Positions 8,631-18,073 of a stretch of 64,000 nucleotides of DNA are shown here, one piece after another. Origin of the DNA: an uncultured Bacteroidia bacterium (GTDB taxonomy: Bacteria; Bacteroidota; Bacteroidia; Bacteroidales; CAJPTX01); assembly GCA_947252645.1 (NCBI GenBank), contig CAMXWF010000006.1, positions 1 to 64,000 on the forward strand, in the 5' to 3' direction. The notes under the pieces were generated by a model. The model searched no databases, was not told where the DNA came from, and saw only the letters and a program-made list of their open reading frames with translations. The position numbers and the translations under genes are program-made. The number at the start of each line of letters is the position of its first letter. Position 1 is the first letter of the stretch.

Positions 8631-11600
8631 ATGATCCAGCCGCCCGCAGACATCCCCTTCGTCCACCTCCACCTGCACACAGAGTTCTCCCTGCTCGATG
8701 GCGCCTGCCGCCTCCACCAGCTCCTGCCCCGCGTGCAGGAGCTCCACATGCCTGGCGTGGCCGTCACCGACCACGGCAACATGTTCGCCACCTACAACTT
8801 CCTCTCCAAAGCCCACGAGGCCAACCAGGCCACCCAGAAAGCCATCGAGGCCCTCCAGGCCCAGCTCGACACCCTGCCCCAAACAGCCGACCGAACCCAG
8901 CTCGATGCCCAGCTCAAGGAGAAACAAGCCCAGCTCTTCACCCCCATCCCCGGCTGCGAAACCTACATGGCCCAAGGCAGCCGCACCGAGCGCATCAAAG
9001 ACCAGCGCCCCTACCACCTCATCCTCCTGGCCAAAAACCAGCAGGGCTACGAATCCCTCTGCTGCCTCATCTCCCTGGCCAACAAGGAGGGCTTCTACGG
9101 CAAGCCCCGCATCGACTACGAGCTGCTCCAGCAATACCACCAAGGCCTCATCATCAGCAGCGCGTGCCTCGGCGGGGAAATCCCCACCAAGCTCCTGGCC
9201 GGCCAATTCGAGCAGGCCAAGCAGGCCGTTGCGCGCTTCAAAGCCCTCGTGGGCCCCGACTTCTACCTCGAGCTCATGCTCCACCCCAAGAAGGAGGCCA
9301 ACGACGACGGCAGCACCATGCGGCGGCAGCTCCTGCTCAACGGCATGCTCATCCGACTAGCCCGCGAAACCAACACCCAGCTCATCGTCACCAACGATGT
9401 CCACTTCCTCCGACAGGACGACGCCCTCCTGCACGACTTCCTGCTCTGCGTGTCCACCAAGAAACTCCTGCAGGATCCCGACCACCCACACTACACCCAC
9501 CAAGAATACCTCAAAACGGGCCGGGAGCTCTACACCATGTTCACCCAGCCCCCGCACTTCCAGGCCATCGCGCAGGCCTACCGCGCGTCGCTAGCCAAAA
9601 CCCCCAATCCACAGCTGCCCCAGGCCCTCACCCCAGAGAGCTACCAGCAGACCATCCTCGACGCCCTGGCCCAAACCGTCACCATCGCCCACCAATGCCA
9701 GCCCATCGAGCTGCTGCGAAAGCCCCAGATGCCCCAGTTCGACGTCCCCACGCAATACCCCGATGACAAAACCTACCTGCGCGCCCTGGTAGCCCAAGGC
9801 GCCGAGGAACGCTGGGGCACCCCCCTGGAGGCCCACTACCGCGAACGCCTCGACTTCGAGCTCGAAACCATCGAGAAAATGGGCTTCTCGAGCTACTTCC
9901 TGATCGTCTACGACTTCATCCGCGCCGCCCGGGCCCTGGGCGTACGCGTGGGCCCTGGGCGAGGCTCCGCGGCCGGCAGCGCCGTGGCCTACTGCCTCCA
10001 CATCACCAACCTCGACCCCATCAAATACGATCTCCTCTTCGAGCGCTTCCTCAACCCCAGCCGCATCTCCCTGCCCGATATCGACGTGGACTTTGAGGAC
10101 AGCAAGCGCAGCCTTGTGCTCGACTACGTGCGCCAGAAGTACGGCGCCGACTGCGTGGCCGGCATCTCCACCTTCCAGCGCATGATGGTCAAAGATGCCA
10201 TCAACGAGGTCAGCAAGCGCTTCAGCCTCGGCCGTGATGCCGTGCAGCCCCTACTCGACCTGCTCCGCGACGTGAAGGAAACCTCCTTCGCCGCCATCTT
10301 CAAGGAACACCCCGAGCTCGAAAAGCGCTTCGAGGCCCTGACGGGCGATTCGGCCCTGCTCTACGCCCGGGCCCGCACGGCCGAGGGCTACGTCAAGGCC
10401 GTGGGACGCCACGCCTGCGGCTACATCATCGGCCACTCGCCCCTGATGCGCATGGTGCCCATGGTCAAGCCCACCACCACCTCGGCCTCCAAGAGCACCA
10501 TCGAAGACAACAACCTCTTCGTCCAATACGAGGGCAGCACCCTGGAATCCATCGGCCTCATCAAGATGGACTTCCTCGGCCTGACCACCCTCTCGGTCAT
10601 CGAGGTGGCCCTGAGCCTGATCAAAAAGCGCTTCCACCGCGACCTCGACATCGACAACATCCCCCTCGACGACCCCGAAACCCTCGCCCTCTTCGCGCGC
10701 GGGGAGGCCATCGGCCTCTTCCAGTTCGAATCGCCCCAAATGCGCATCTTCCTCCGGCGCCTGAAGGTCGATAAGTTCGAGGACTTGGTGGCCATGAACG
10801 CCCTCTACCGCCCAGGCCCCATGCAGTTCATCGAGACCTACATCAACCGCAAGCTCGGCCTGGAAAAAATCGACTACGTGGTGCCCCAAGCCCAGCAGGT
10901 GCTGGCCGAAACCTACGGGGTCACCGTCTACCAAGAGCAGGTCATGCGCCTATCGCGCATCCTGGCCAACTTCTCCGCCGGCCAATCCGACAACCTCCGC
11001 AAGGCCATGGGCAAAAAAAAGCTCAAGCAGCTCGAGGCCCTGGAGGAAAACTTCAAGCAGGGCTGCAAGGCCAACGGCTACGACGAAAAAACCGTCAACC
11101 AGATCTGGCAGGAGTGGATCGCCTTCGCCAAATACGCCTTCAACAAGTCGCACTCGGTCTGCTACGCCTACGTGGCCTTCCAAACCGGCTACCTCAAGGC
11201 CCACTACCCCTCCGAGCTCATGGCGGCCAACCTGCAGGTCTTCCTCGACGACCCCAAAAAGGTCAAGGGCTACATGGCCGAGTGCAAGCGCATGGGCATC
11301 AAGCTCCTGCAGCCCGACGTCAACGCCAGCCAATCGGCCTTCACCGTCATGGACGATGGCAGCATCCGCTTCGGCCTCTCGGCCATCAAGGGCGTAGGCG
11401 ATGAAGCCATGAAGCTCCTAGTGGCCGAACGCGAAAAAAACGGGCCCTTCCCAGATGTCTTCGCGCTTGTGCAGCGCCTCGGGCCCAAAGTATGCAACAA
11501 AAAGAACCTCGAGGGCCTCATCAAGAGCGGCGCCCTCGACTCCCTCACCCCCCAGAACAACCGCTCCTACTACTTCCAGGAAACCGCCCGCGACACACAC

Positions 11601-12521
11601 ACCAACGCCAAAACGGGCGAGACCACCGAAACCATCCACTACTGGTACGAAAAACTCGTGGAGTACGCCAACAAAAGTGCCAAGGCCCAAGACGCGCAAG
11701 GCAGCAGCATGCTCTTCGCCCGACAGGAGGTCTACAGGCCCCCCGCCTTCCCCCCTCTCCAGAAAGAGATACCGCGCATCCAGCAGCTGCTCGACGAGGG
11801 GGAACTCGTTGGCTTCTACCTCTCGCAGCACCCGCTCGACCCCTACGCCGATGACATGGACTACCTCTGCTCGGCCACCCTCCAGGATCTCGCCGCCCTG
11901 GTGGACAACGCCACCTATGGCCACCAGACCGTGGCCGGCCTGGTGCGCACGGGCCAAGTGGCCAACCACACCAGCAAGAAGGGCTCCGTCTACCAAACCC
12001 TCGACTTCACCCTCGACGACTACACCGGCAGCCGCGAATTCCGCATCTTCGGGGAGGCCATCCGCCGATTCGAACCCCTCGTGCAGCCCGGCCGCATCCT
12101 CCTGCTGGAGGTCTCCATCGAGCCCCCACGCTTCCCCAATGGACGCACCAACCTCGAAGTGGTCAAGCTCCAAGACCTCCAGACCTCCCGCAACCAATTC
12201 TACCGACAGCTCGAAATCGAGCTGCCCGTGGAAAGCATCAGCCACGGCCTAGCCCAACAGCTCGCCCACGAGATCTTCACCCAGCAGGGCTCCACAAGGC
12301 TCTCTTTCCTCATAGCCGATAAAAAAACCAACCACCTCATCCCCTGCGTGGCCCGCAAGGCCAGCTACGCCGTCTCCGCCAAGGAACTCAACCAGGTCGT
12401 GGCCCTGGGGCTACAAATCAAAGTTAACGGACTACCCATCGAACAAAAACGCGATCTTCCCGTTGATAGTGAGGATATCGCCGCCCTGCCAGAGCTCGAA
12501 GACGAGGATCTTGAGGCCTAG
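8631..12521 (+). CDS. dnaE: DNA polymerase III alpha subunit
   Basis: This 1,296-residue protein is the replicative polymerase that extends DNA in the holoenzyme. The N-terminus is a PHP domain (HLHTEFSLLDG at about 14-24, then a second metal motif DHGNMF). The C-family polymerase core has the GRGSAAGS motif near 443-450 and the catalytic aspartates in PDIDVDF near 483. Finger, beta-binding and OB-fold regions follow; the C-terminal tail is acidic. It is slightly longer than most DnaE proteins because of an insertion after the PHP start (about residues 60-105, rich in Gln and Ala). It is followed 59 bp later by trxA. Strong codon bias produces several long antisense open frames here, which I do not take as genes. 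Confidence 0.97.
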   Translation: MIQPPADIPFVHLHLHTEFSLLDGACRLHQLLPRVQELHMPGVAVTDHGNMFATYNFLSKAHEANQATQKAIEALQAQLDTLPQTADRTQLDAQLKEKQAQLFTPIPGCETYMAQGSRTERIKDQRPYHLILLAKNQQGYESLCCLISLANKEGFYGKPRIDYELLQQYHQGLIISSACLGGEIPTKLLAGQFEQAKQAVARFKALVGPDFYLELMLHPKKEANDDGSTMRRQLLLNGMLIRLARETNTQLIVTNDVHFLRQDDALLHDFLLCVSTKKLLQDPDHPHYTHQEYLKTGRELYTMFTQPPHFQAIAQAYRASLAKTPNPQLPQALTPESYQQTILDALAQTVTIAHQCQPIELLRKPQMPQFDVPTQYPDDKTYLRALVAQGAEERWGTPLEAHYRERLDFELETIEKMGFSSYFLIVYDFIRAARALGVRVGPGRGSAAGSAVAYCLHITNLDPIKYDLLFERFLNPSRISLPDIDVDFEDSKRSLVLDYVRQKYGADCVAGISTFQRMMVKDAINEVSKRFSLGRDAVQPLLDLLRDVKETSFAAIFKEHPELEKRFEALTGDSALLYARARTAEGYVKAVGRHACGYIIGHSPLMRMVPMVKPTTTSASKSTIEDNNLFVQYEGSTLESIGLIKMDFLGLTTLSVIEVALSLIKKRFHRDLDIDNIPLDDPETLALFARGEAIGLFQFESPQMRIFLRRLKVDKFEDLVAMNALYRPGPMQFIETYINRKLGLEKIDYVVPQAQQVLAETYGVTVYQEQVMRLSRILANFSAGQSDNLRKAMGKKKLKQLEALEENFKQGCKANGYDEKTVNQIWQEWIAFAKYAFNKSHSVCYAYVAFQTGYLKAHYPSELMAANLQVFLDDPKKVKGYMAECKRMGIKLLQPDVNASQSAFTVMDDGSIRFGLSAIKGVGDEAMKLLVAEREKNGPFPDVFALVQRLGPKVCNKKNLEGLIKSGALDSLTPQNNRSYYFQETARDTHTNAKTGETTETIHYWYEKLVEYANKSAKAQDAQGSSMLFARQEVYRPPAFPPLQKEIPRIQQLLDEGELVGFYLSQHPLDPYADDMDYLCSATLQDLAALVDNATYGHQTVAGLVRTGQVANHTSKKGSVYQTLDFTLDDYTGSREFRIFGEAIRRFEPLVQPGRILLLEVSIEPPRFPNGRTNLEVVKLQDLQTSRNQFYRQLEIELPVESISHGLAQQLAHEIFTQQGSTRLSFLIADKKTNHLIPCVARKASYAVSAKELNQVVALGLQIKVNGLPIEQKRDLPVDSEDIAALPELEDEDLEA

Positions 12522-12580
12522 GGGCTGCCACGCCTAGAACGCTTAACACAATAACCAACCAAATAGTAACAACACACATT

Positions 12581-12898
12581 ATGGCACAGGAAGTGACTGA
12601 TGCGACCTTCGATACGCTGGTCGCCAAGAGCGATAAGCCGGTATTACTCGATTTCTGGGCAGAGTGGTGCGCCCCATGCCGCATGCTGGGCCCCGTGGTC
12701 GAGGAGATAGCCAAGGAGTACGAGGGCAAAGCCTTCGTGGGCAAGGTCAACGTGGACAACAACCCCACCCTCTCCGCCAAGTTCGGCATCCGCAACATCC
12801 CCACCGTACTCTTCATGAAAAACGGCGAAATCAAGGACAAGCAGATTGGGGCCACCTCCAAGAATGCGCTCACCGAAAAGCTCAACGCCCTACTCTAG
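12581..12898 (+). CDS. trxA: Thioredoxin
   Basis: A 105-residue protein of standard thioredoxin length with the redox motif WCAPC (about 28-32) and the cis-proline context IPTVLF. It reduces protein disulfides in the cytoplasm using thioredoxin reductase. It lies 59 bp after dnaE on the same strand and ends at a strong intrinsic terminator. Confidence 0.97.
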   Translation: MAQEVTDATFDTLVAKSDKPVLLDFWAEWCAPCRMLGPVVEEIAKEYEGKAFVGKVNVDNNPTLSAKFGIRNIPTVLFMKNGEIKDKQIGATSKNALTEKLNALL

Positions 12899-12925
12899 GA
12901 CCAACGTAGCATCTAAACCTTTTCC

Positions 12926-12958
12926 AGCCCGGCCAGAAACCTCCTGGCCGGGCTTTTT
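12926..12958 (+). terminator. Intrinsic terminator after trxA
   Basis: A perfect 11-bp GC-rich stem (12926-12936 with 12944-12954), a 7-nt loop and a run of five T. It lies 27 bp after the trxA stop. Confidence 0.92.
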
Positions 12959-13028
12959 ATCTCCAGCAAAAAAGCACCCCTGTGCACTTCCACACAGGCA
13001 CGCCTCAAGAAGAACGAAGAAATTGACC

Positions 13029-13100
13029 CCATACCCTCGCCGTACCATCGCCGTACCCTCGCCGCTCTTTTCCGATATTTTAGCGAAGGGGGTACGGAGA
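13029..13100 (-). repeat. Intergenic repeat element, copy A (11-bp units)
   Basis: Read on the minus strand the element opens with TCTCCGTACC (13100-13091), passes a spacer, then has three 11-bp units of the type GGTACGGCGAG (plus-strand 13033-13043, 13044-13054, 13055-13065) and closes with GGTATGG. The copy at 48078-48160 has the same order and the same ends. It sits in the 480-bp gap between trxA and susC. The rest of that gap holds the trxA terminator and a -7 element; I see nothing else in it. Confidence 0.7.
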
Positions 13101-13319
13101 AGATGAAACCTTGAAGGCAACGATACCACATCGCGCAGGGGCCAACGAACAGATCCACCCGTGGCGAAACGACCCGCACGCCCCCCGCGCGCACCAGGGG
13201 CGTCAGGGCATGAATGCTCGTCTGGACGCAAGCCCCGGCGCGACCTAGGCATCCCGCCTGGCTACTCATCTCCCGGTAGCAAAGAGGTCCAGGCTAGAAT
13301 GGTATAAACACTATATTCC

Positions 13320-13327
13320 TATCTTTG
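13320..13327 (+). promoter_or_regulatory. -7 element for susC operon
   Basis: TATCTTTG fits TAnnTTTG and lies 54 bp before the chosen susC start. It rules out the more upstream in-frame codon at 13325 as the start, because that lies inside the element. No convincing -33 box is visible. Confidence 0.55.
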
Positions 13328-13381
13328 TGCGGTCTCCAGGCCTGGAAGAGCCTGGGGAGAAAAGCGAAAATCCAGGGAGCC

Positions 13382-16300
13382 ATGGCGTACTTATATCGGT
13401 GCAAGGGCGCAGTCCATTTCATCCTACCGCTACTTTTTCTTTTGACGTTGACAGTGTGGGGCCCTAGGGCGCTCGGGCAATCGCCCGTGACGGGGCTGGT
13501 GACCGACTCGTTGAGCCAACAACCCATGGCGCAGGTCACCGTGATCCTCCAAAGCACCCACACGGGCACCATTACCGACGCGCAGGGCGCATTCACGGTG
13601 CGTGTGCCCGAGGAGGGGGCGGTGCTGGAGTTCCACTGCACGGGCTACGCCTCCCAGCAGTTCACCGTGCGGCCAGGTCAGCACCTAGGCGTGCGGATGC
13701 AGCTCGAAAACCTCGAGGTGGAGCAGGTAGTGGTTACGGGCTACCAGACCATCGGGAAGGAGCGGGCCACGGGGTCGTTTGCTATCGTGGGCCAGCAGGC
13801 CCTCAAGCAGCTGGAGGTGCCGAGCCTGATGGCGCGCCTAGACCGCGTGGCGGCGGGCCTGACCTTCAATAAGCAAACGGGCCAACTGCAGATCCGCGGG
13901 GTGACCAGCCTCAACGCCAACGTGGCCCCGCTCCTGGTGGTCGACGGCATGCCCTACGAGGGCGGGCTGGGAAGCATCAACCCTGACCTGGTGACCAGCG
14001 TCACGGTGCTACGCGATGCCGCCGCGGCCTCCATCTACGGGGCCCGGGCAGCAAACGGGGTCATCGTGATAGAAACCTCCAAGGGCTCGGGTAGCTTCGA
14101 GGTCTGCTACGATGGCCTGGTGCGCGTGCAGCCCATCCCGAGCCTCAAGGGGCTCAACCTGATGGACGGCCACGAACTGGCCCAGTGCGATGACTACCTC
14201 TTCCGCACCTTCGGGCGCGGAGTGGTCAAGCCCCATCTAGGCTTCTGGAGCGATGACCACGTGCGCCAGTTCCACAAGTGGGACGTGGGGCTGATCGACC
14301 AGGCCACCTACCAGTCCACCCTCGACAGCTTGGCCGCCCTAGATAACCGCGCGCAGATCCGCAATTTGCTAGAGCGCACCGCTCTCTACCATAGCCACAG
14401 CCTCACCATTAGCGGTGGCAACCAATACCGCATGATCGGCACCGCTCGCTTTGAGCAATCGTTCCCCACCGATGCGCGCAACACCAGCCGAACCCTTGAC
14501 CTAAGCCTACGGAGCATCGCGGCCTTCACGCCGCAGCTCCGGCTCGACCTAGAGGGCCAGGGTCTGCTGGCGCACGACTACACCAAGACAGGCGTACCCC
14601 AAGCCAACAATCTCTACTTGACCTTGCCCCCGTGGCGCATGCTGCGCAGCCCCGAAGGCCTCCCCCTGGCCCACTACAAAGACCGCGATGAGCAGAGCAT
14701 CCAGAGCCTGGTGGCTCTGGGCCTGCCCGAGGAACGCTACGTGCCCGTGGAGGAACTCTCGCGAAGCTACGACCAAAACAACAATCGCTGGGCCCGCGCC
14801 AACGTAGCCCTCACCTACAGTCCCCTCGAGGTCCTCAGCATTGAGGGACGCGGCGCGGTGGAGTATGGCTGGCAGCGCCGCGACCAGGTGGATACGAAGA
14901 ATTCGTACACCATGATCAAGAGCTTCAACGATGGCACCACGCTCTCCGGCGGGAAGGTAGATGAGCATGTGTTTCCCCGGGGCGGGCGGCTGCGCGAAAC
15001 GCTCAACGAGAGCTTTAGCTACACGCTGCGCCTACAGGCCAACTACGACCAGAGCTTCGCGGCGCACCGGGTGACCGCGCTGCTGGGCACCGAGATACGC
15101 AGCGTGCGCAGCCAAGGCAGCCAGAACGAACTGCTGGGCTACGACCCGCTCTCGCTCTCGTCCACCCCGTGCGATGAGGCGCGGCTCACCCAAGGGCTCA
15201 GGGAAACCGCGGCCATCTGGGGCAATTTCGTGTACTCCCCCGTGCGCTGGGTCAGCGACCGGGAGGAGCGCTACACCTCGCTATACGCCACGGCCTCCTA
15301 CTGCTTCCAGTCGCGCTACAACCTCACGGGGAGCCTACGATTTGACCAGTCAAACCTATGGGGCACACTGCCCCGGGTGCAGTGGAAGCCGCTCTGGTCC
15401 GTGGGGGCCAGCTGGGCCATAGCCCGGGAACCCTTCCTGCAGGCTGTCCGCTGGGTGGACCTGCTCACGCTGCGGGCCAGCTATGGCATCGGGGGCAACG
15501 TGCCCCGGGGGGCCTACCCCATCCTCACCGTGGAGCCCGGGTACAACGACATCACCAACCTACAGACCCTAATGCTCGCCACGCCGCCCAACCCTGAGCT
15601 ACGGTGGGAAAAGACCGCCACCACCAACGTGGGGCTCGACTGGGTTCTATTCGGCAGTCGCTTCTCGGGCACACTCGAGGGCTATTACCGCCACACTACC
15701 GACCTGCTAGGCAACCGCAGCAGCGACCCCACCCTCGGCTGGACCACCCTAGAGACCAACTTCGGCGAACTGGTCAACTACGGCTGCGAGCTCACCGTTG
15801 CGGGGCTCATGCTCAATGTGGCTGGGGTCACGCTCTCGGGGCAGGTGCTCTTTAGCTACAACGAGAGCAAGCTGCTGAAGGTTTACGATGCCGAGACCCT
15901 CCCCGTGCAGCGCGTCATGCAGGCCGTAGAGGTAGAGGGCTACCCCTACGCAAGCCTCTTCAGCTACCGCTACGCAGGGCTATCGCCCGATGATGGCTCC
16001 GTGCGCATCTACCTCAAAAACGGCACTCTGGCCACTCGGGCGCAGAAAAACGATGACCTGGTGTGGTCGGGCACCGTGATTCCCCGCTACACGGGTAGCC
16101 TCACGCTCTCCTGCGGCTGGAAAGGGCTGGAGCTCTCGGTAGGCATGATGTATTATGGAGGCCACGTGATGCGCAAGCCAGTGCCCAACTACGCCTCCTG
16201 GAAAATGGGGGCCCTGGGCTTCGACCGAGACTACCGCTACGCGTGGCGTCAACCGGGCGATGAGCTGCGCGAGGAAACCATCCCCGCCTTCCTAAATAGG

Positions 16301-16591
16301 AACATTGCCCAAGACGAGCAATACGCCTGGGGCGCGGCCGACAAGCATATCCTCCGGGCCGACTACCTACAGCTGAGCACCATCCTGCTGCGCTATGCGC
16401 TCCCCGAGTCGTGGCTCAAGACCATACGCTTGAAGGGGCTGCGCGTGTCCTTCCAGGTCGATAACCTGGTGAACATCCCCTTCAACAAGGCGGGCATCGA
16501 TCCGGCCACCGTACAGCTAGGTACGGCCATTGGCCAACGGCAACGCGCCCTCCCCCCAAGCTATACCTGCGCGCTCCATTTCAACCTCTAA
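13382..16591 (+). CDS. SusC/RagA-family TonB-dependent outer-membrane receptor
   Basis: A 1,069-residue receptor. It starts with a hydrophobic signal peptide (about 10-30), then a carboxypeptidase-regulatory-like beta-sandwich (about 34-105) with the SusC pattern VVVTGYQTIGKERATGS near 118-135. Next comes a plug domain (LLVVDGMPYEGGL, RDAAAASIYGARAANGVIVI) and a long beta-barrel ending in an aromatic-rich C-terminus (CALHFNL). SusC proteins import oligosaccharides, peptides or other bulky nutrients across the outer membrane using TonB energy, with a SusD lid. The susD gene overlaps its stop by one base. The start at 13382 was preferred because the upstream in-frame start overlaps the -7 element. 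The substrate cannot be told; no glycoside hydrolase is nearby. Confidence 0.93.
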   Translation: MAYLYRCKGAVHFILPLLFLLTLTVWGPRALGQSPVTGLVTDSLSQQPMAQVTVILQSTHTGTITDAQGAFTVRVPEEGAVLEFHCTGYASQQFTVRPGQHLGVRMQLENLEVEQVVVTGYQTIGKERATGSFAIVGQQALKQLEVPSLMARLDRVAAGLTFNKQTGQLQIRGVTSLNANVAPLLVVDGMPYEGGLGSINPDLVTSVTVLRDAAAASIYGARAANGVIVIETSKGSGSFEVCYDGLVRVQPIPSLKGLNLMDGHELAQCDDYLFRTFGRGVVKPHLGFWSDDHVRQFHKWDVGLIDQATYQSTLDSLAALDNRAQIRNLLERTALYHSHSLTISGGNQYRMIGTARFEQSFPTDARNTSRTLDLSLRSIAAFTPQLRLDLEGQGLLAHDYTKTGVPQANNLYLTLPPWRMLRSPEGLPLAHYKDRDEQSIQSLVALGLPEERYVPVEELSRSYDQNNNRWARANVALTYSPLEVLSIEGRGAVEYGWQRRDQVDTKNSYTMIKSFNDGTTLSGGKVDEHVFPRGGRLRETLNESFSYTLRLQANYDQSFAAHRVTALLGTEIRSVRSQGSQNELLGYDPLSLSSTPCDEARLTQGLRETAAIWGNFVYSPVRWVSDREERYTSLYATASYCFQSRYNLTGSLRFDQSNLWGTLPRVQWKPLWSVGASWAIAREPFLQAVRWVDLLTLRASYGIGGNVPRGAYPILTVEPGYNDITNLQTLMLATPPNPELRWEKTATTNVGLDWVLFGSRFSGTLEGYYRHTTDLLGNRSSDPTLGWTTLETNFGELVNYGCELTVAGLMLNVAGVTLSGQVLFSYNESKLLKVYDAETLPVQRVMQAVEVEGYPYASLFSYRYAGLSPDDGSVRIYLKNGTLATRAQKNDDLVWSGTVIPRYTGSLTLSCGWKGLELSVGMMYYGGHVMRKPVPNYASWKMGALGFDRDYRYAWRQPGDELREETIPAFLNRNIAQDEQYAWGAADKHILRADYLQLSTILLRYALPESWLKTIRLKGLRVSFQVDNLVNIPFNKAGIDPATVQLGTAIGQRQRALPPSYTCALHFNL

Positions 16592-18024
16592 TGCCTAATA
16601 CCATGCCTCGAACTATGCCTTGTCGACTACTCCTGCTGGCGGCCTTGACCGTTAGTCTTAGTGCCTGCCAGAAATGGCTCGGCATCCCCCCCAAGGGGGT
16701 GCTCCAGCCGCAGACAACCGAGGACTACGATGATATGCTCAACGACCAGGCCCTGGCCAGCTGGGGCGCCACCGATGTCCTATACCTCACCGACGACACC
16801 TACCTCTGGCCCGAGAATGACCCCGCAGGCCTCGGGGTGAACGATATGGGAGGCTCGGCCACCGGGCGGATGTACACGTTCCAAGAGGGGCAGTACTACA
16901 CCGAGGCGGAGGCCGACCCCTACTACGAGTACGCCTACCACCGTATCTTCATCTACAACTCCGTGCTCGACCAAGTGCAGCAAGCAACGGTCTCACCCCG
17001 TTTTGCCCCCCAGCAGCTCTACGCCGAAGCCTTGGCGAGTCGAGCGTTTGAGTACCTCATGCTCATCAACCTCTATGCCCCGCACCACCAGCAGGCCTCG
17101 GCCAGCAGCAGCTATGGGGTGCCCCTGGTACTCAAGGCCGACATCAATGCGGCTACCCCGCCCAGGGCCAGCGTGACGGCCGTGTACCAGCAGGTGGAGC
17201 AGGATCTGCGTCAAGCCCTGCCCAATCTGCCCGAGGCCTATCCACACCAGTCACCGCTACGAATGACTAAGGTGGGCGCCAAGGCCGTGTTGGCGCGCTG
17301 CTTCCTATTCCAGCAGCGCTGGCAAGAGGCCCTCGAGATAAGCTCGGAAATCATCAAAGAACGCCCGCAATTGCACGACTGGACAGCCAACACGCTAGTG
17401 AACCCCTATGGCTTCATTGGGCGGAGTGACCTCCCCCGCTGCAACGAGAACGAGGAGGCCCTGCTGCTACGCACCTGCGGCTACAAGTATGGCCTATCGA
17501 CATCGAGCTACTTCCCCGAGGAGGTCTTGAAGCTCTTTGACCAGACCAACGACCAGCGCTACGCGCTATGCTACTCCGAGGATAACTTTGGCGACCCCTT
17601 GGTCGATAGCAACCTCAGGCTCTATTGCAGCGACCTGGAACTCAACACGGGGCTCAGCACCGCGGAGATGTACCTGATAGCAGCGGAGTGCCACGCGCGG
17701 CTTGGCCACGCCCCAGAGGCCTTGGCCCTACTCGATGCGCTGCGCAATCACCGCATCAAGGGCAACACGGCGCTCTCGGCCACCACCCCAGAGGAGGCCC
17801 TCCAGCTCGTGCTCACGGAGCGGCGCCGGGAGTTCTACGGCAATGGGGCCATGCGGCTCATCGACCTCAAGCGACTAGCCTTCGACCCCGCCACCCGCAA
17901 GGAGATCACCCATAGGCTCCCGGGGGGGCGATCGATCTCCGTGATGCCCGATGACCGCCGGCTCGTGCTCCCCATAGTAGACAAGGCCCTACAGTTCAAC
18001 CCAGGCCTCAAGCCCCGCAGCTAG
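16591..18024 (+). CDS. SusD/RagB-family nutrient-binding lipoprotein
   Basis: A 477-residue lipoprotein. A short hydrophobic leader ends in a lipobox with Cys about 26 (SLSAC). The body has the SusD pattern: an N-terminal TPR-like helical region (EALASRAFEYLMLINLYA near 145-165, the classic SusD signature region) and the C-terminal RRREFYGNGAMRLIDLKR motif. SusD proteins sit on the cell surface as the lid of the SusC channel and bind the substrate. The start codon overlaps the susC stop, so the two are translationally coupled. The leader begins with an unusual run of Met and Pro; a start at the second or third Met is possible. Confidence 0.93.
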   Translation: MPNTMPRTMPCRLLLLAALTVSLSACQKWLGIPPKGVLQPQTTEDYDDMLNDQALASWGATDVLYLTDDTYLWPENDPAGLGVNDMGGSATGRMYTFQEGQYYTEAEADPYYEYAYHRIFIYNSVLDQVQQATVSPRFAPQQLYAEALASRAFEYLMLINLYAPHHQQASASSSYGVPLVLKADINAATPPRASVTAVYQQVEQDLRQALPNLPEAYPHQSPLRMTKVGAKAVLARCFLFQQRWQEALEISSEIIKERPQLHDWTANTLVNPYGFIGRSDLPRCNENEEALLLRTCGYKYGLSTSSYFPEEVLKLFDQTNDQRYALCYSEDNFGDPLVDSNLRLYCSDLELNTGLSTAEMYLIAAECHARLGHAPEALALLDALRNHRIKGNTALSATTPEEALQLVLTERRREFYGNGAMRLIDLKRLAFDPATRKEITHRLPGGRSISVMPDDRRLVLPIVDKALQFNPGLKPRS

Positions 18025-18073
18025 GGGGCTGAAAACCGCCGATTACCAACGAGAACTAATTGGGAATAGGGAT

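Noticed and set aside
8421..12252. Long antisense and alternate-frame open stretches over dnaE (up to 287 codons)
   Set aside because: GC-rich codon bias removes stops from other frames; translations are low-complexity and match no family.
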